Below are positions 41,071 to 54,278 of a stretch of 64,000 nt of DNA, piece by piece. Both the position numbers and the translations under genes were made by a program. A model generated the notes under the pieces. The model was not told the DNA's origin, ran no database searches, and saw only the letters and a list, made by a program, of their open reading frames with translations. The stretch covers positions 14,807,976 through 14,871,975 of the forward strand of contig NC_051089.1 in assembly GCF_901709675.1 (NCBI RefSeq), written 5' to 3'. Source of the stretch: Syngnathus acus (taxonomy: Eukaryota > Chordata > Actinopteri > Syngnathiformes > Syngnathidae). Numbering within the stretch: position 1 is the first letter of the stretch; every line of letters starts with the position of its first letter.

Positions 41071-42115
41071 CTACACCATAGAGGACAGAGTGTTCTCCTC
41101 AGGACAGTGGATAGGGAGAGATGTCCGTAGAGATTCGATGGCGGGAGGGGCACCCTCACCGGGTGAAAGGTCATTGAGTTCCTCAGATGATGAAAGAGGG
41201 AAGGAAGGTGACAAGGAGATGCCCGAAGAGGGGTCAGCAGATCCAGCAAAAGTGCGTGGGGGTTTGGGGACCAAGTTGGGCTCCAATGTTGCCCTGGCCA
41301 GAAGCCGCTTGTCATCCGGTTCATCCGCCAAACACTCCACGTGGCCTAGAGAGCCGCGTCCCGACTCCGACTCCCCATCAGATAGATCCATTGGAGGTGA
41401 ACTGCTGCCATCTAGTTTAAATAGAGAGTCCAAGTACTGGGCAAACTCCAGCACTGTTCGGCTGGGGTTCCCATTTGATAACTGGGGTGACGGCGGGGAA
41501 TTTTCCCGTCCAGTCTCCGTGCCAAACTCCCACTGTTCTTTGTCGCCATCCATTGCTCTCGAAGCAATTTGTGGACTGCGGGGAGCGTCAGGGGTGCTAC
41601 CTGGGCTGTAGACGCCCGGCATCTCTTCCACATCAGGGTCAATTTTAGAGTAGATGTTAGACTCTGCGTCAAAAGGCTGAGGGGAATAATGTCCACTGAA
41701 GCGAGGTGTGGCGGGGGAAAGCTCTATCGAGTACTCCGGATTAGACACGGGGTCCAGTGGCGTAAAGAAAGGCCCGATCTCCCCCATGTGTTCTGGTGTG
41801 GCCTGGCAGAGGCAGTCAGCTGCCAGCAGTTCAGTGCGAGAGCTGAGAGACGGATTCTCTTCAGGAATCGGGGCATCCAAAGGGAACGGGAGGCTACTAA
41901 GCATCGGAGAACCTCTAAGTGCAGCAGAGGAGCGCCTGGAATCCAGGCTGTAGACCGATTCAGCGTCTGACAGGCTTTCCATGACAGCCAACGGAGCTTT
42001 GCGGTCCCTAAGCTCCACAGTCAGGCGCTCCCGTGCTCCACGCAACACTACGGGCACTGGAGGAGGAGCGCACTCAGAGAAACCATCCAGAGATATTTCG
42101 GACTGGGCACAGGAA
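41071..42115 (-). CDS. dagla: dagla last exon: regulatory C-terminal tail
   Basis: Acceptor CCTCTAG, then [19 protein letters not shown] continuing from RRNSSVR of the previous exon. Ser/Pro/acidic-rich, low-complexity tail, a site of phosphorylation and Homer binding in mammals. Ends [14 protein letters not shown]. The antisense strand is also open (41027-41611) but that is a shadow. Confidence 0.93.
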
Positions 42116-45100
42116 CTAGAGGAGAGGATGAGAAAGGATAGGAGTGACAGGGAAGTAGGACTCGCAAGGCATCAAGAAAATATCAACGACAATTGGGAGG
42201 GTTTTAAGAAGGGAAAATGGCCGATGGTTTCAAAACATATACAATATGGACAAAGGTCTTGGGACATAACACTTGGTCAAGGAGGAGTGGGACTTGCCCA
42301 ACTACAGCAGACTTGAGAGATTTGGAGCATTTCTGTGTTTCCAACAAAGGCCCTTTGAGTGACCACAATGACGAACTAGAAAAGAATTTGAGAGACTCTT
42401 ATTGGTTTTCTGGATTCAGAAATTCCAAGAGACATTTCAAACATTTGCACGGGACACTGGAAGGTGTTTATTTCCATTTCCACTTCCTATTGGTGTAATT
42501 GTCTCAATACATTTGTCCATATGACGTGTCAAATTAAGTAAGCACCAGGGAGAACCACTGACAGGGGGAGGTCAGCATCCCACTGGGTGCTTCTAAAGCC
42601 GAAGAGATAACAACATCTACTACTTCTATCAGAACACAGAACCGGAGGGGGACGTGGAGAGAACTGAATACTACCGTACGTTGTAACTGCACTGTGGTCA
42701 GACAGCGTGCATGAGAGAATGATGCACATTATGAAGGGTTAAGTGATTACATGCTTTCCTTACCGTAATAATGTTTTTTGTCTTTTTTGTTAACCAAACA
42801 AAACAGACAAGAATTAAAAGTTTGAGAAAACAAAAGTAGAAATTAGTAGCAGTCTTAATGCCAGTTTGAGAATACGTTATATTATAAATAAACATACTTT
42901 ATGGTGCTTACACAAACTATCATGTTAAGATATTGTGCTAGGAAATCGCTTTTTCCTCAAATATCTAGACCAAACAGTCGCTTTGGTTTTAGAAAAAAAT
43001 ATTTTTAGCTCCCATTTTTTACTCCCATATACGTTGTTAGCTGTGAGCCTTTTGCAATTTTGTTCTCTTGATTGTATTTAAATCAGTTTCAAGACAAAGT
43101 TGCAAAAACATTTCGATGATCATGTGATTTTGTTTCTTTTTATGTTAATTAGCACCATTAGTGAGTGTGGTAGAAAACGCCTTGCTCGTAGACATTACGT
43201 AGAAAAAGTCGGAAAACTAACAGATTTAATTGAATGTTTAATTTCTGGAGACTTGTATAGAAACAAGTCAATTTTTCAAAATAAAATAAATTCCTAGCAT
43301 CACAGGAATTGATTTAAATATTGATTCAACATGAGACAAAAACCCAATTAACTAGCAATAAACTGCCAACTCACAAAAATAAATATTATTGGAATTTTTA
43401 CATCACTTCCAGCAGGTTATAAATGACACTGATCATTTTAGACCGCAACACATCCACTCCGGTGCTCAATACTGACCGAACACTACTGTTCCTGCGGTGG
43501 TGGTGGGTCGTAGCCATCGGCTGCTGTGCTGCCGCAGATGCAGCCATGAACACATTCTCAGCGTTCAAGTCGACTTCTGTCGGGCTCACCATGATCTTGG
43601 CTGCAGACAGCAGAGCCGTCTTTCCCTTGTTGTAGTTCTCCAGTACCTGTCACAAACACAGCGGTATACTCGTGACTAGGAGCATGGCAAAAAAAAACCC
43701 ATCAAACTAAAGTCAGAGAAAAGGCGAGGATGAACATAAAGGATACAGAAATGCACAAAACATCAGATATCACTCAACTAACACTATTTTTATGTAACTC
43801 CACAATAATTACAGGACCCATTATAATGAAGTATTGTTAAAATTAATTCATAATGTACTTTATGGTATCCTAAACTCAATGAGCCTGGAATAAGTACTCG
43901 CAGAGTTGACAGATTTTCTAAACAAACACAAAAAGTGGAATCAGTGATTTCCACTTTACCTGGATAGTTTGTGTATGCAATCTTTCTATATTTAACTGCT
44001 GATACTGTAAAACATCTATCGTGATAGTACGTAGTGGTTGAGATAAATGTAAGTGCGAGCTAAAGGTGAGCTTACACCTACTCCAACTGACATTAAACAC
44101 CCACAGTGGAGTCATGGCTGCCTGAGGAAGATTCACACAAGTTCCATAGTTTGAGAGGAAATAGCAGTCCATATGATTGTAGGGTATGCAACTTACAAAA
44201 CACAAGACAATCACATGAGTACAGCAATTACACACACACACATTTGTGGTTGGCTTTAATGGGTTAGAACACATGCTGGAGACACATTAGGTTCAAAGAA
44301 ATGACTGGACATGCAAATGTGACAACACAATAAAAAAATGATGGAAAGAAAGGTTTGAATGAGAGGTAAAATATCAGTCAAGGAGCATGTTTGCGAATAA
44401 ACGGAGGATCATTTGTACACTGCTACCGATGGCTTGCTCATGGCAAGACTGCTGCTGTGCTGCCAAGAGCACAACACTGTCAGAAATATAAAAAGGCACA
44501 AAAACGGTCTGAAAGCAGATCAAATTAAAATGACAACTTGATGCAGAGACACACTTTTACATCTGCAATCCATTTAGTTACAGTAGATCTGCTTCGGTAA
44601 TGTACATGCACATGACGACAGAATTACTAAATAGATGCGTGGTAGAACATAGTCATCCTTTCGTCTGTTTATAAATGGTTCCCGCTGTTTCAAATCAGGA
44701 AAAAAGAGAATGAAATGATGGCGTAGTAGCAGCTTAAACAGTAATTGTAAATGTGTGACTCTGAATTTTGAAAATACGGAGACAATTCAGTTCCCCGGAA
44801 GGAAGGAAGGGAGAAAGGTGTCTTAAGAGAAAGTAAGAGATGAGGAAGAAGGCACAGTCCGTGTGAAAAGGCATCACCATGGAAGCTTTGTGAAAATGTG
44901 TTAGCAGGAAGAAGTGGGGGAGTTCCATGTCACAGCACTTGAGCAGAGGCACAGAAAGGAGCCAAAAACAAAAAAACACACACAATTTAAGTTGTTAGCG
45001 GGTTTACGCTCTACATAAGCTTGATGTAGTGAACAGATGAGTCACTTCTCCAACTGCAATTTCTAAGAGTCATTTGCTCACTGGAATGCAGCTATAATTT

Positions 45101-48100
45101 CTTTTCTTCCTCTGGAGACCTTGCCTAGACTTGTTGTTGCCTCCGGCCACATATTTGTAGGTGCAAAGAAGCCAAAATAAAGGCATCGGAAATCAAAGAT
45201 TTCTCATTGAATAATCTTGATCCCTTCAATGGTAGAAACATGATCTCACTGATAGATTTGACAGTGTTAGAGTTATGAGAAAATGGTTTCATTCAAATGA
45301 CTAGCATTATGACATTCATTTTCGCAGCTCTGTGTATGTTGACGTGCACTGTTAAACACAGGTTGAATGAGAATCCTTCATGCTCAAAGACATAAAAGAT
45401 AAAAAGGTAAATCATAACGTTGGACACCATGCAACTACAGACTTCCTCTTGTTGTTAAGGCTTATGTGATGTTCCGATCTTGATAGTATTTCTTGTCTTG
45501 GGACTCATTGGGTAAAAATGCAGGAGTGGGAATTGCAGTTATGCAACGGATGGTGAAATGTTAAGTCTGGTTGGGTTTGTGGTGAAATGCATGAATTGTC
45601 TTCAACTGAAAGAGTTGATGACTGGTGGTGAGAGGGATTAATAGCATCCGTAAAAGGAGATGAAAAGATGGTAGGGAGAGACAGTGGTTCAGCCTCTGTG
45701 AGGGAGGTATTGCAAAATGGGTCTTTATAGGTGGTCATACGGTGCGTCATGGGCAATAATGTTAAACTCCTCTTCCAGAGTCGACTGCTCAGACATACGA
45801 CAACCTGGTTCCAGCACCTGCGGACACACCAGAGGTTTCGCATACAATCACATAGTGCTACACTTCCATAGAAGTCTTTAAACAGATGTGCCATCACCCA
45901 AACCGACCATCACCTCATATTTAACGCCACAGGTATAAGAAAGGGGAAATTCTCAGAGTGGTTTCTTCCCATGCAAACAATACCTTCATACCAGGACAAA
46001 GTATCAAATATTGCCAGAAGACACCATAGAACCAACCGGAATAGAAGGAAAGGCTCCCCATGCTTTGCTAGGAGAGCAATGTGAATAAAATACAATGACA
46101 GGAAAGATGAAGATGAACAATGGATGATTCACACATTAAATTCAACTGAATTTAAAGCACATCAGTGAGTTTTTCTTTTTACGCTCTATAGTCGGATACA
46201 TTTCTGTGATTGCTTGGACATAACATCTCTAATATTGTAAATTAATTCTAATACTAGAATACATCTTTATTTATTGTAACACATAAATCAGTCTGTCTTG
46301 AATTAAAATTACCCCTCAAAGAGACAAAGAAGTCTCGATAGAAAATGATGACAAAGATTGGGCTCTGTACTGACATGTGATACTCAAATAATGCTGCGTC
46401 TTTGAGTGCATTCAAACTTTGAATCGTGGTAATAGTAATTAGTACTCTCAAAATGTTTTTTTTTCTTTGTTGGAGACCATCGAAGATTCTCTCCACTCAA
46501 TAATTTGATGAGATCCCAGCACCACACCAACAAAGACAACTGAATCAGCATGCAGAGGATGAAAACAGACCTTGTTTAGACCCTCCATCACCATGTGAGG
46601 CATGTGTTCATTCAGCATGGCAGACGAAATGATGACCTCATTGAAGGCCTTGTTGTCCCCCCAAAGAGCCGAGTACGTTGGCTCTTCTTGACCACAGCTA
46701 CAGGAGAGAGTGAAACCGTTTTGTAATCAATAAGACAGTCAAGGTTGACTGGACATTGATCATTGTTTTTCTAGTCAACATTGGTGAGGAATGAATGAAG
46801 ATAACAAGATGAGACTGTTACATACTATTCACAAAAAAAGAGGTATAATGAAAAGAAAAAAAAAATTATAGAAACAGCGAGTGGACTTAAGTATGACACA
46901 AAATGAAAAAATGCACAAATCAGAAATCATCTTTCTCATTCTCACCAGGTTTCTGGAGGATGGTTGTGCACCACGTGGACGATGCGACCAGGAGGGTAGA
47001 GGGGAGTCGAGGCTGAGAGGGCGATGCTGAGGTCACTTGGATGGAGCCACAGGCGACTGGGAGGTGCTGCTTGCTGAGACGGAGGATCCTCCTCCTCCAG
47101 TGGAAGCTCCGACTTTGGGACGCATTTAGTACCTCCCACGATGATCCTCCACTGTGGCAATACAAACTCATTATCTCAGCTTTGTGGAATAGTACATTTT
47201 ATCTTGGGCAGGGGCTTCTGAACTTTATGCAGTACATGAAACAATGTTTGCAAATCAATGATGATACAGGAAGAGGTGTACCTTTGGCTTGTTACTTTTT
47301 TGTAGAACTTCAAGCAGATGGCGACGAAAGCCCTCTAATTGTGACAGGCCCAGTCTGGAAGACAACACCCACAAATGACTGTGACAAGCTCATGACTCCA
47401 AGGAGTGGATTTGCAATGCACAAATGAAGGGGATACCTTGGTACTAGATCTTTTCCTAATACTACAGAGGTGACAAACTCTTTGGAGTACTCCATGGCAT
47501 CCTCACTGGTTGAGAAGAAGGGAAATAAATCATGCAGAAAATGGCTGATTACGCATTAACATTTATCAAATTGAATCAAATGCACTTCCAAATAACAGCA
47601 TGGAGTTGAACTTCTACCACGGCTGTGGTTCTTTTTAAAGTGTTATGTAAATGAAGTTGAGTTTAATTGAGAAATCTATCCTTGGCTCCTCTTGCATCTT
47701 AACCGCTACTTGACTTTAGCACACAGGTAAAAACACCCAAGATTGACTAAGAGCAAACATCGGACGATTCTAAGGTGGCATTCTACGAGCCTTGATCTAA
47801 ATTTCATTGAACATCTGTGAAAGAGCAGAAAAAACTGAGAAGACACTTGGAGCAGGTTGCTTATGAAGAGTAGATCAATTGAACACCTCCTGAGAGGTGC
47901 AGCAGTCTCACTGAATTTAAGTAATTGCCTCAAAAGATTGAAATATTGAAAGAGGAATTATTAAGTTAAAGGTACCATCATTTTTTGTCCAAACTTGTAT
48001 TATGAGTTTTATTTTAAATTAACGATTCTACTGAAACAACTTTCAAAACAATGTATGATTTTAACATTTTCAAAAACAATGTATGATTTTAACTGGTTAA

Positions 48101-51100
48101 TTTGTATCATGTTTCTTAATTTATTATTATGATTAGTATTTTCTTTCTCTTTAATTGTGTCTACATGTGTATGTGCAAAAAAATGGGCGAAGGGAATGGG
48201 GGGGGCTTACCTAAGAAGGCCACCAGGAGGGGAGTAAGAGTAGCAGTGAAGTGTGGGATACTGAGGTCTCAGCAGGAAGGAGAGAATTGCAGCAGTCCCA
48301 GCACCAAGAGAATGGCCTACTATCACCAGTCCATAATGCATGGTGCCCTTGTTCTGTGAGAGATGGCCCCAATCATCACACTGGCACACTAATATGGGCT
48401 GAAATATGTGCCACCAGACTCTGAATAGTTTTAACAATTATACATTGAAATTAGAATTGCACTGCAAAACAGAATATAACTAATTTTTTTTTTTCTGGAA
48501 TATAGCGCTCTAGCAGCAAATTAAAGCAACTCTGTAAAACAAATACAATGCAAAAGACGTCAAAGCTCACAATATGCTTTTGACAGTAAAACGTATGTTA
48601 AAAGCCGTGTAAAAATATTTCTGCATGTGTTTTGCAGAGGCTATATTCAAACTAATTTTGTCACTTCTGTCAAAGTGGTGACAACAGTTGAGAAGCACTT
48701 AGCTAGACAATGCGTGTGAATGCGTCCATGTACCAAGTCTCTGCCAAAAGCTTGCGACAATATCATTTCCTGCTCCAGTTTCTTCTTTATGTACTCTGCT
48801 GAGTAAACCATCCCCTAAGACAAAAATTACAGAAGGATTAAATGTGGTGCAAGTACGGGCAAGAATCCTGCTGCACTGAGATTTTATTAAAAGAGAACGA
48901 CTGTAGTCAATGTACTATAGTCTATAGCGAAATTTTTTTCTCTCTGACCTTGTGTCCAAGCCAGGTCCCTTGCTGCTCCTCCACTGGTAAACGCTCAGAA
49001 TCTCCCGACAAATCAGTCAAGGCATCCTGATGCCACACAAAAGAAAATATGAGTTGTTTGCCATGAGTCAAGACTGTGACATTTCAATCATAGACTTAAA
49101 TGCTACAACATTTCCCTTCAGCGCTTCAGTGTTACGTAAACAATGGACAGCACATTTATATCGGAGTGCTGCTTTGGTACGATGCATGCACAGTGTGGGA
49201 GTTTGTGAACACTGCCTTGAACCTCAGTGCAGATGCAGCAATGAGAGAAGATTAGGGCAACACAGGATTCAAGGTTGTAGAAGTACAAACTGGGCAAAGC
49301 TTAAATTTACCTTTAGTGATAATGTCCCTCTGATACTGATGACCACCTTCTTCTTTTCATGATCCACTGCCACAAAAAATGGAGTCTCATAAACCTGGAT
49401 GGAAATTTGACAGAAAACAGCAGAATATATTGTATAAATGGATAATAGGAGAAAGCAAAGATAAAACTGGGGCGGTGACTGAATGAGTTTCATTGAAACT
49501 GATACTCCATAGCAATTTGTGACATGACTATAACAAATAAAAAAAAAAGAAAGAATCAATACACTGTCTCTGCGACAGAACATCACACAGTTAATCATTT
49601 CAAACCATTTAGCCGGATTGACCTTCAGGCTAAGGTCTATCAGAAAATACTAGCAGTTACAGTCCGATGGAGTGCTTTTTTTCTTCTTTGGCATCTTGAG
49701 ATTCAGTCCATGACAATCGAGAAAAAGTGTGACAAAACGCAGTCTCAGTAGACTTCAACACCCACTAAAACGCTCCCCACTTCCCATCTCTCAGCAACTG
49801 AACTGGCGAGTGAAGTGTTATCAAAACAGATACAAATGACAGGCAAAACTACAAAAGACAGTGAAGCCATTAACATTGCAATGACACAATACCAGGGTTT
49901 TTTCTGCATCTAAAATTTTGAGGCTGAAGCCACACTTCATTTTGGGCCGACTTTGGCTATTAAAACCTCAGGAAAAAAAATGCACTAGTTCAGGTGTCAT
50001 TTATAACTGCAATTCTGCTATTAGACTATTAGGCTCTGTCTCACAAACAGTGGGAAGTTGCTCTGATAAATGTCGAAAATATTCATATTTTAAGGTGAGG
50101 TGGCGGCGATGAGAGTCATTAGTAAAGGTGAAGATAATTACAGAAAGTTAAAAGTTTGAATTTATGCTATGAAGAGAAAATGTCATTTGTCAGGTCTGAA
50201 AGTACTATATGCCTCATGAGATAGAGTTGAACAAGGCAAGGTTTCAGAACAGGATATGGAGGTAAAGTGAGGTTACTCACTTGAGAAGAAGTAATGTTAT
50301 AATCATGCAAAGGCGGCATTTGTGACACTGTGACATTAAAGCAATATGAATTTCCAAATTTTCCCCAAAACACAGACTTTACGGGTGCCGAACTGCAAAT
50401 ATGTAGGGGTCAGACTGTAGTTTTTAATTGTAATATCACCAATCACCACTAGATGGCAGACATGTCTTTGTTGTGCTGTCACTGTTGTGCTGTCACTGGA
50501 TCTTACACTCACAACGTGAGTAGGCCTAATCATTTTTTTGTGGATTAGGATTGATGTGCAATACAAACATAGGACCTCAATTATATTAAAAGTGAGTTGC
50601 TTTTGTGGAAAAAAATGCTCAAAATTATTTCTTGCACTTCATGTTCAGCAGCTTTGTGCCATCCTTGAATGGTAAGTTTTATGAAAAGAGCCTTAAGCAC
50701 TGGAAGAAATATAAAGTCGTGGTTGTTTTATTGTTTGCTGCAAAGCCTTTGTAGTTGGGTTGGGATAGTGGAGCTTTCATAGAAGCTGTGGCCCTTCTGC
50801 AGCACTGATGGAAAACGGTGGTCCCCTCAAGCATTTAAATCGCCCTTCCCTGAGCTACACATGTACAGACTTTGAAGCAATTCTTGAATTTTAACATGTT
50901 AAACCTAACATGTCTTATAGCATAAGCCTGATTTGTCACACCACAGAATTTATTTCCAGTGCGACAGCATCTAGTGATGGCATACTTTACATTTTTCCAT
51001 CCAGTGCGTGACATTGTATTTGGTGATGTAAGGCGTTTATACAGTTGCTCGCCCATGGAAACTGCCACGAATCCCAAAGCTTACAGTTTTAGTGCCGATG

Positions 51101-54100
51101 TTAATGCCAGATGAAGTTTGGAATGCTGCAGTGGCTGATTCAGCAAGACAGTGGAAACTCTTACACACTGTGCACCTCAGCCTTCCGCGACCTTGGCCTT
51201 TAACTTCACAATGTGTGCCATCTGCTTTCTATGCCTCAGTTGCTGTGGTTCCACAACTCCACTTTATTTTACTACATTTAAATGTTTACAATGGTTAATG
51301 TCTAGTAAGGACCGGAAAAAATGGTATAATTGAAACGGTAAAGTACTCACAGCATCATGGCAGGAAGTGTAGACAATGTGAACCTGCTTGAGATCCCGGT
51401 CCAAGAATTGCCTGCGTATGGCCAAAACATTACAACCACAACAATTGTCCTCCTCCACTGTCACTGACTGGGACAAACGTGAGCCAGACACTGATGTGCA
51501 GCTGGGGATAGAAGGGAAATCAGGACATACAAAGATTGTAAAACATTAAGTAGGAACAAAAGGAACTGTTGATTAAAAAGGAAGTCACCCCAAAACCTTT
51601 TCTCTGATTAATGTTGTGCTTGTATAATCCAAATTAAACAGGCAAAACCCACCCGTCTTGTTATCCATAGGATGGGACAGCCATTTTCTTCTCGCTGTCG
51701 ACTGAAAATGACATCGCAACTGCCATGACTCGGGTGAGAGCCAACCAGTTTTCTGAAGCTGAGCCGTGATGGGTTGTGACCTGAGACCTGGCAACTGTGA
51801 TGTCATTTTCAGTCGACAACAAGTGGCAAAGCGTCTGCTCCCTGAGATGGATAAAAGCGGGTGAATTTTGCTCCGTAACTCATAATCTAAAAGCAGACTA
51901 GAAAGAACCCAGAATGCCGACTCGTGGGGGCACATACAGTATAAATATTTTGGTTGTTGACTTCCACTTTAATGTAGGTAAAATACACAATCCCATTGCT
52001 TTATGCGAAAACTGTGGGTGCATGTTTGAGTGCTTACGGGCAGGTGCTAACAAGGAGGCACAGTCCGCATGCTGGCTTTCTCATCAGGTACATGGGCCAA
52101 CCATATGCAGCGAGAGCAAAGAGCATGTAGTAGCACACATCCTTGTACATGCCCATCTCAGTCTGCGACAGAAGAATACACGTGTAAGACACATACACAA
52201 GGAAAGAGCTATCTTTTTTGGAAAAAAAAAAAGAGAATGTTTTAAAGTGCTAGCATAGATGCATAGTGTGAATGAAAATATGGTTTTCAGCTTTGGCTTC
52301 ATGTATTCATCATATATAAGGATTCACCGAATTCTTCAGATCCAGATATCTAGTGTTGCGAGTAACAGGCATCCCGGACAGGAAGGCTAAGATATCGTTG
52401 TTGCCCTGTGGAGGGAAGATAACAGAATAACGTTTCAAATCAAGCATTAAAAGGAAACGTGACTTGTATGGTAATGAGTCTGCTGCATGCTTACAAAGAT
52501 GCACAATATTACATAAGGGTGTAATTTGGCAGATTGGTCATGAAGTGCTGACTGCACGTGTGATATTCAATTTTTTACTGTGTTTCACGGGAAAAGTGTC
52601 TAAAAAAATTCCTTCAAAAGGGAGATGTAAACATACTATCATACCTGGTCCAGGATAGATGATCTTTTAGACCTCTGTGTCTGACGAAGGAGTACCAAGC
52701 CAGCGATAATATCACTAGGCACAATGTCCAGATCTCTGAAGAACTCTGCAAAAAGGCTTGCCACCTCTGAATATGCATCCTGCAGCAGATAGAAGCAGAC
52801 TTGAGTGCACGGTGTGCTATGAAGAGTATCTTAAATACTACAAACTTAAAAACGGATATAGTCTTGGTTCTCGCAGAGTTCAGTTTCTATGGTTACACAG
52901 TGTCCAGAATGTGTATGTACTAAGTGGTTGTCATGTCCAGTATTGTGTTATTTATATTGTGGCAATTTAAATATCACAATATCGCCATATCCGTAATATT
53001 GCTAATCCCAAAAGCAGAATTCATGTGGCTCACCGATTGTGTGTCCTGGGCTCTTGTGCAGCACATAAAGAATTTCAGCCTCCTGCTCCAGCTGCTGGTC
53101 TGGCCTTCCTCAAGTCTGTGTCTAAATGTAGATGAAATAAGAAATAAAACACACATACATGAGAATTGGGATATGAATGTGAATGATGTGTCAAAATAAA
53201 GAGGTTTGTTAGTACCTTAGAGTGTATGTCGTAAGGTTTCGTTGACGCCGGCGAGTTGCTTTCAGTTTGACAAATGTCCGACCGGTGGGATCGAAAGTGC
53301 ACATAAGTGTAATGCAGACACTCAATATCACTAGCCAGTTGCACGCAACAATCCCTAAAACACAACAATAACATTTCAAATCAAGCACGATATATCCCAC
53401 GATCCAATTTAAATATGTGTGGACAGAAACGTACATCAAATGAATTTAAGTTTGTAAGATTAAGCTTCAACAGACCTTCATAACCCCCCAGAAAATCATG
53501 AATTCGTTCAAATTGAAAGATGATCAAATGTTTTTGCCAAGTTGATACATATACATATGCATACAAAAAAAATATGCGTTGGCGGTTGAAGCAGATGATG
53601 AACGACTACAAATATAACTCATTCCAGTGAGAATTGATTATACCATTTTAACCGTCTCATAGACGATCTACCTAAAGCCCTTGTGTGACTCACCCAAAGC
53701 TAGATTTTTGGCGGTGACATCAGAGCACGGCTGGTAATACTGAAGAAGCCAGGCAATTCCCACGACTGCATATACGAGCTCTACCAGGAGAATGGCTGCA
53801 GCGAAAAAAATAAAAATAAATCACACAAAGTACAAAATATCACAGATATATTGTACATATACTAATATATATAGATATATCTTAAAATGAGGCAGCTTAC
53901 CTAGTCGGATATAGATGACATACTGCACAGCTTCCCTGGGCTGTGTGTATAGGATGCTGCCTCTCATACTCAACCACATGATGGCGCTCTCACAGATAAG
54001 GCAGCTGACCAAGATACCCATGTACCCTCGGCCATGGTCCACCAGTGTGATAGAACAGGACTGGTCAGAGCCATAGGGAAGGCCGAACAAAACCACGGAG

Positions 54101-54278
54101 AGAACGACCAGCCTGAAAATAACAGTACAATTAAGTATTGTCAAGAAGAATTGTTCTGTGACAGAGATCAACTCACCAGATGCAGTGCAACAAAAACAGA
54201 AAGAGGGCAGGCAGCACCAGGTCATCACTGCCGACTGACCAGCGCCGCCGAAACATCACCATGCCAGGCATCACTGCC
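41071..54278 (-). CDS. dagla: Diacylglycerol lipase alpha (19 coding exons, intact)
   Basis: A plasma-membrane sn-1-specific lipase making 2-arachidonoylglycerol. Exons: 54177-54278 (ATG at 54271), 53901-54112, 53694-53795, 53216-53354, 53034-53121, 52645-52779, 52328-52405, 52038-52162, 51351-51501, 49311-49394, 48949-49026, 48734-48814, 48211-48353, 47437-47505, 47282-47354, 46946-47151, 46571-46697, 43477-43646, 41071-42115. The total of 3201 nt gives 1066 residues (human 1042), and all phases agree. Seen: four N-terminal membrane segments in exons 1-4 (for example [17 protein letters not shown]); the lipase core [10 protein letters not shown]; nucleophile elbow GHSLGAG (Ser about 471); catalytic Asp in GKDLVPR (about 523); [23 protein letters not shown]-tail [19 protein letters not shown] and [19 protein letters not shown], which contains a Homer-type PPxxF site (PPRTF). 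No frameshift, unlike the neighbouring genes. Confidence 0.97.
42244..42522. mobile_element. MITE with 23-bp terminal inverted repeats
   Basis: The left end ATATGGACAAAGGTCTTGGG is mirrored by TCTCAATACATTTGTCCATA at the right (about 80 percent match). Length is about 280 bp, in dagla intron 18. The ends match a frequent fish non-autonomous DNA element; no transposase is present. Confidence 0.75.
43647..46570 (-). other. dagla intron 17 (2.9 kb)
   Basis: No constitutive exon is needed here, since flanking phases match. It contains one exon-like stretch (45725-45817), GGAAGG simple repeats near 44.80 kb and otherwise anonymous sequence. Confidence 0.6.
45725..45817 (-). CDS. Possible alternative terminal exon of dagla
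   Basis: The minus-strand acceptor TGTCCGCAG is followed by 30 codons and [21 protein letters not shown], then [12 protein letters not shown]. It starts in phase 0, exactly what exon 17 (ending MVMEGLNK) supplies, and with the same VLE as the constitutive exon 18 (VLENYNKGK). Use would replace the last 400 or so residues by a short acidic tail with a hydrophobic C-terminus. It could equally be chance: the ORF is short and I know no such published isoform. Confidence 0.3.
   Translation of the reverse strand: MLEPGCRMSEQSTLEEEFNIIAHDAPYDHL
48044..48093. repeat. Short tandem duplication (about 24 bp)
   Basis: ACAATGTATGATTTTAAC occurs twice, each preceded by TTTTCAAAA or TTTCAAAAC, in the intron between dagla exons 13 and 14. 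Confidence 0.8.
48211..48353 (-). CDS. dagla: dagla exon 13: catalytic serine
   Basis: Acceptor CTCACAG, donor [28 protein letters not shown] carries the GXSXG elbow of the alpha/beta-hydrolase fold, followed by [20 protein letters not shown]. 143 nt, phase 0 in and phase 2 out, joining exon 14 as [11 protein letters not shown]. Confidence 0.97.
51573..51972. mobile_element. TTAA-ended foldback MITE, copy 1 (400 bp)
   Basis: The left end TTAAAAAGGAAGTCACCCCA mirrors the right end GGTTGTTGACTTCCACTTTAA. A perfect 19-bp internal inverted repeat GTCGACTGAAAATGACATC sits at 51697-51715 and, inverted, at 51799-51817, so the centre can fold. It lies in dagla intron 8, between exons 52038-52162 and 51351-51501. 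TTAA at both ends suggests piggyBac-type target sites (inference). No coding capacity. Confidence 0.75.

Noticed and set aside
41027-41611. 194-codon plus-strand ORF
   Set aside because: Antisense shadow of the dagla last exon.
45505-45897. 130-codon minus-strand ORF
   Set aside because: A different frame over the candidate alternative dagla exon; its residues show no family signal.
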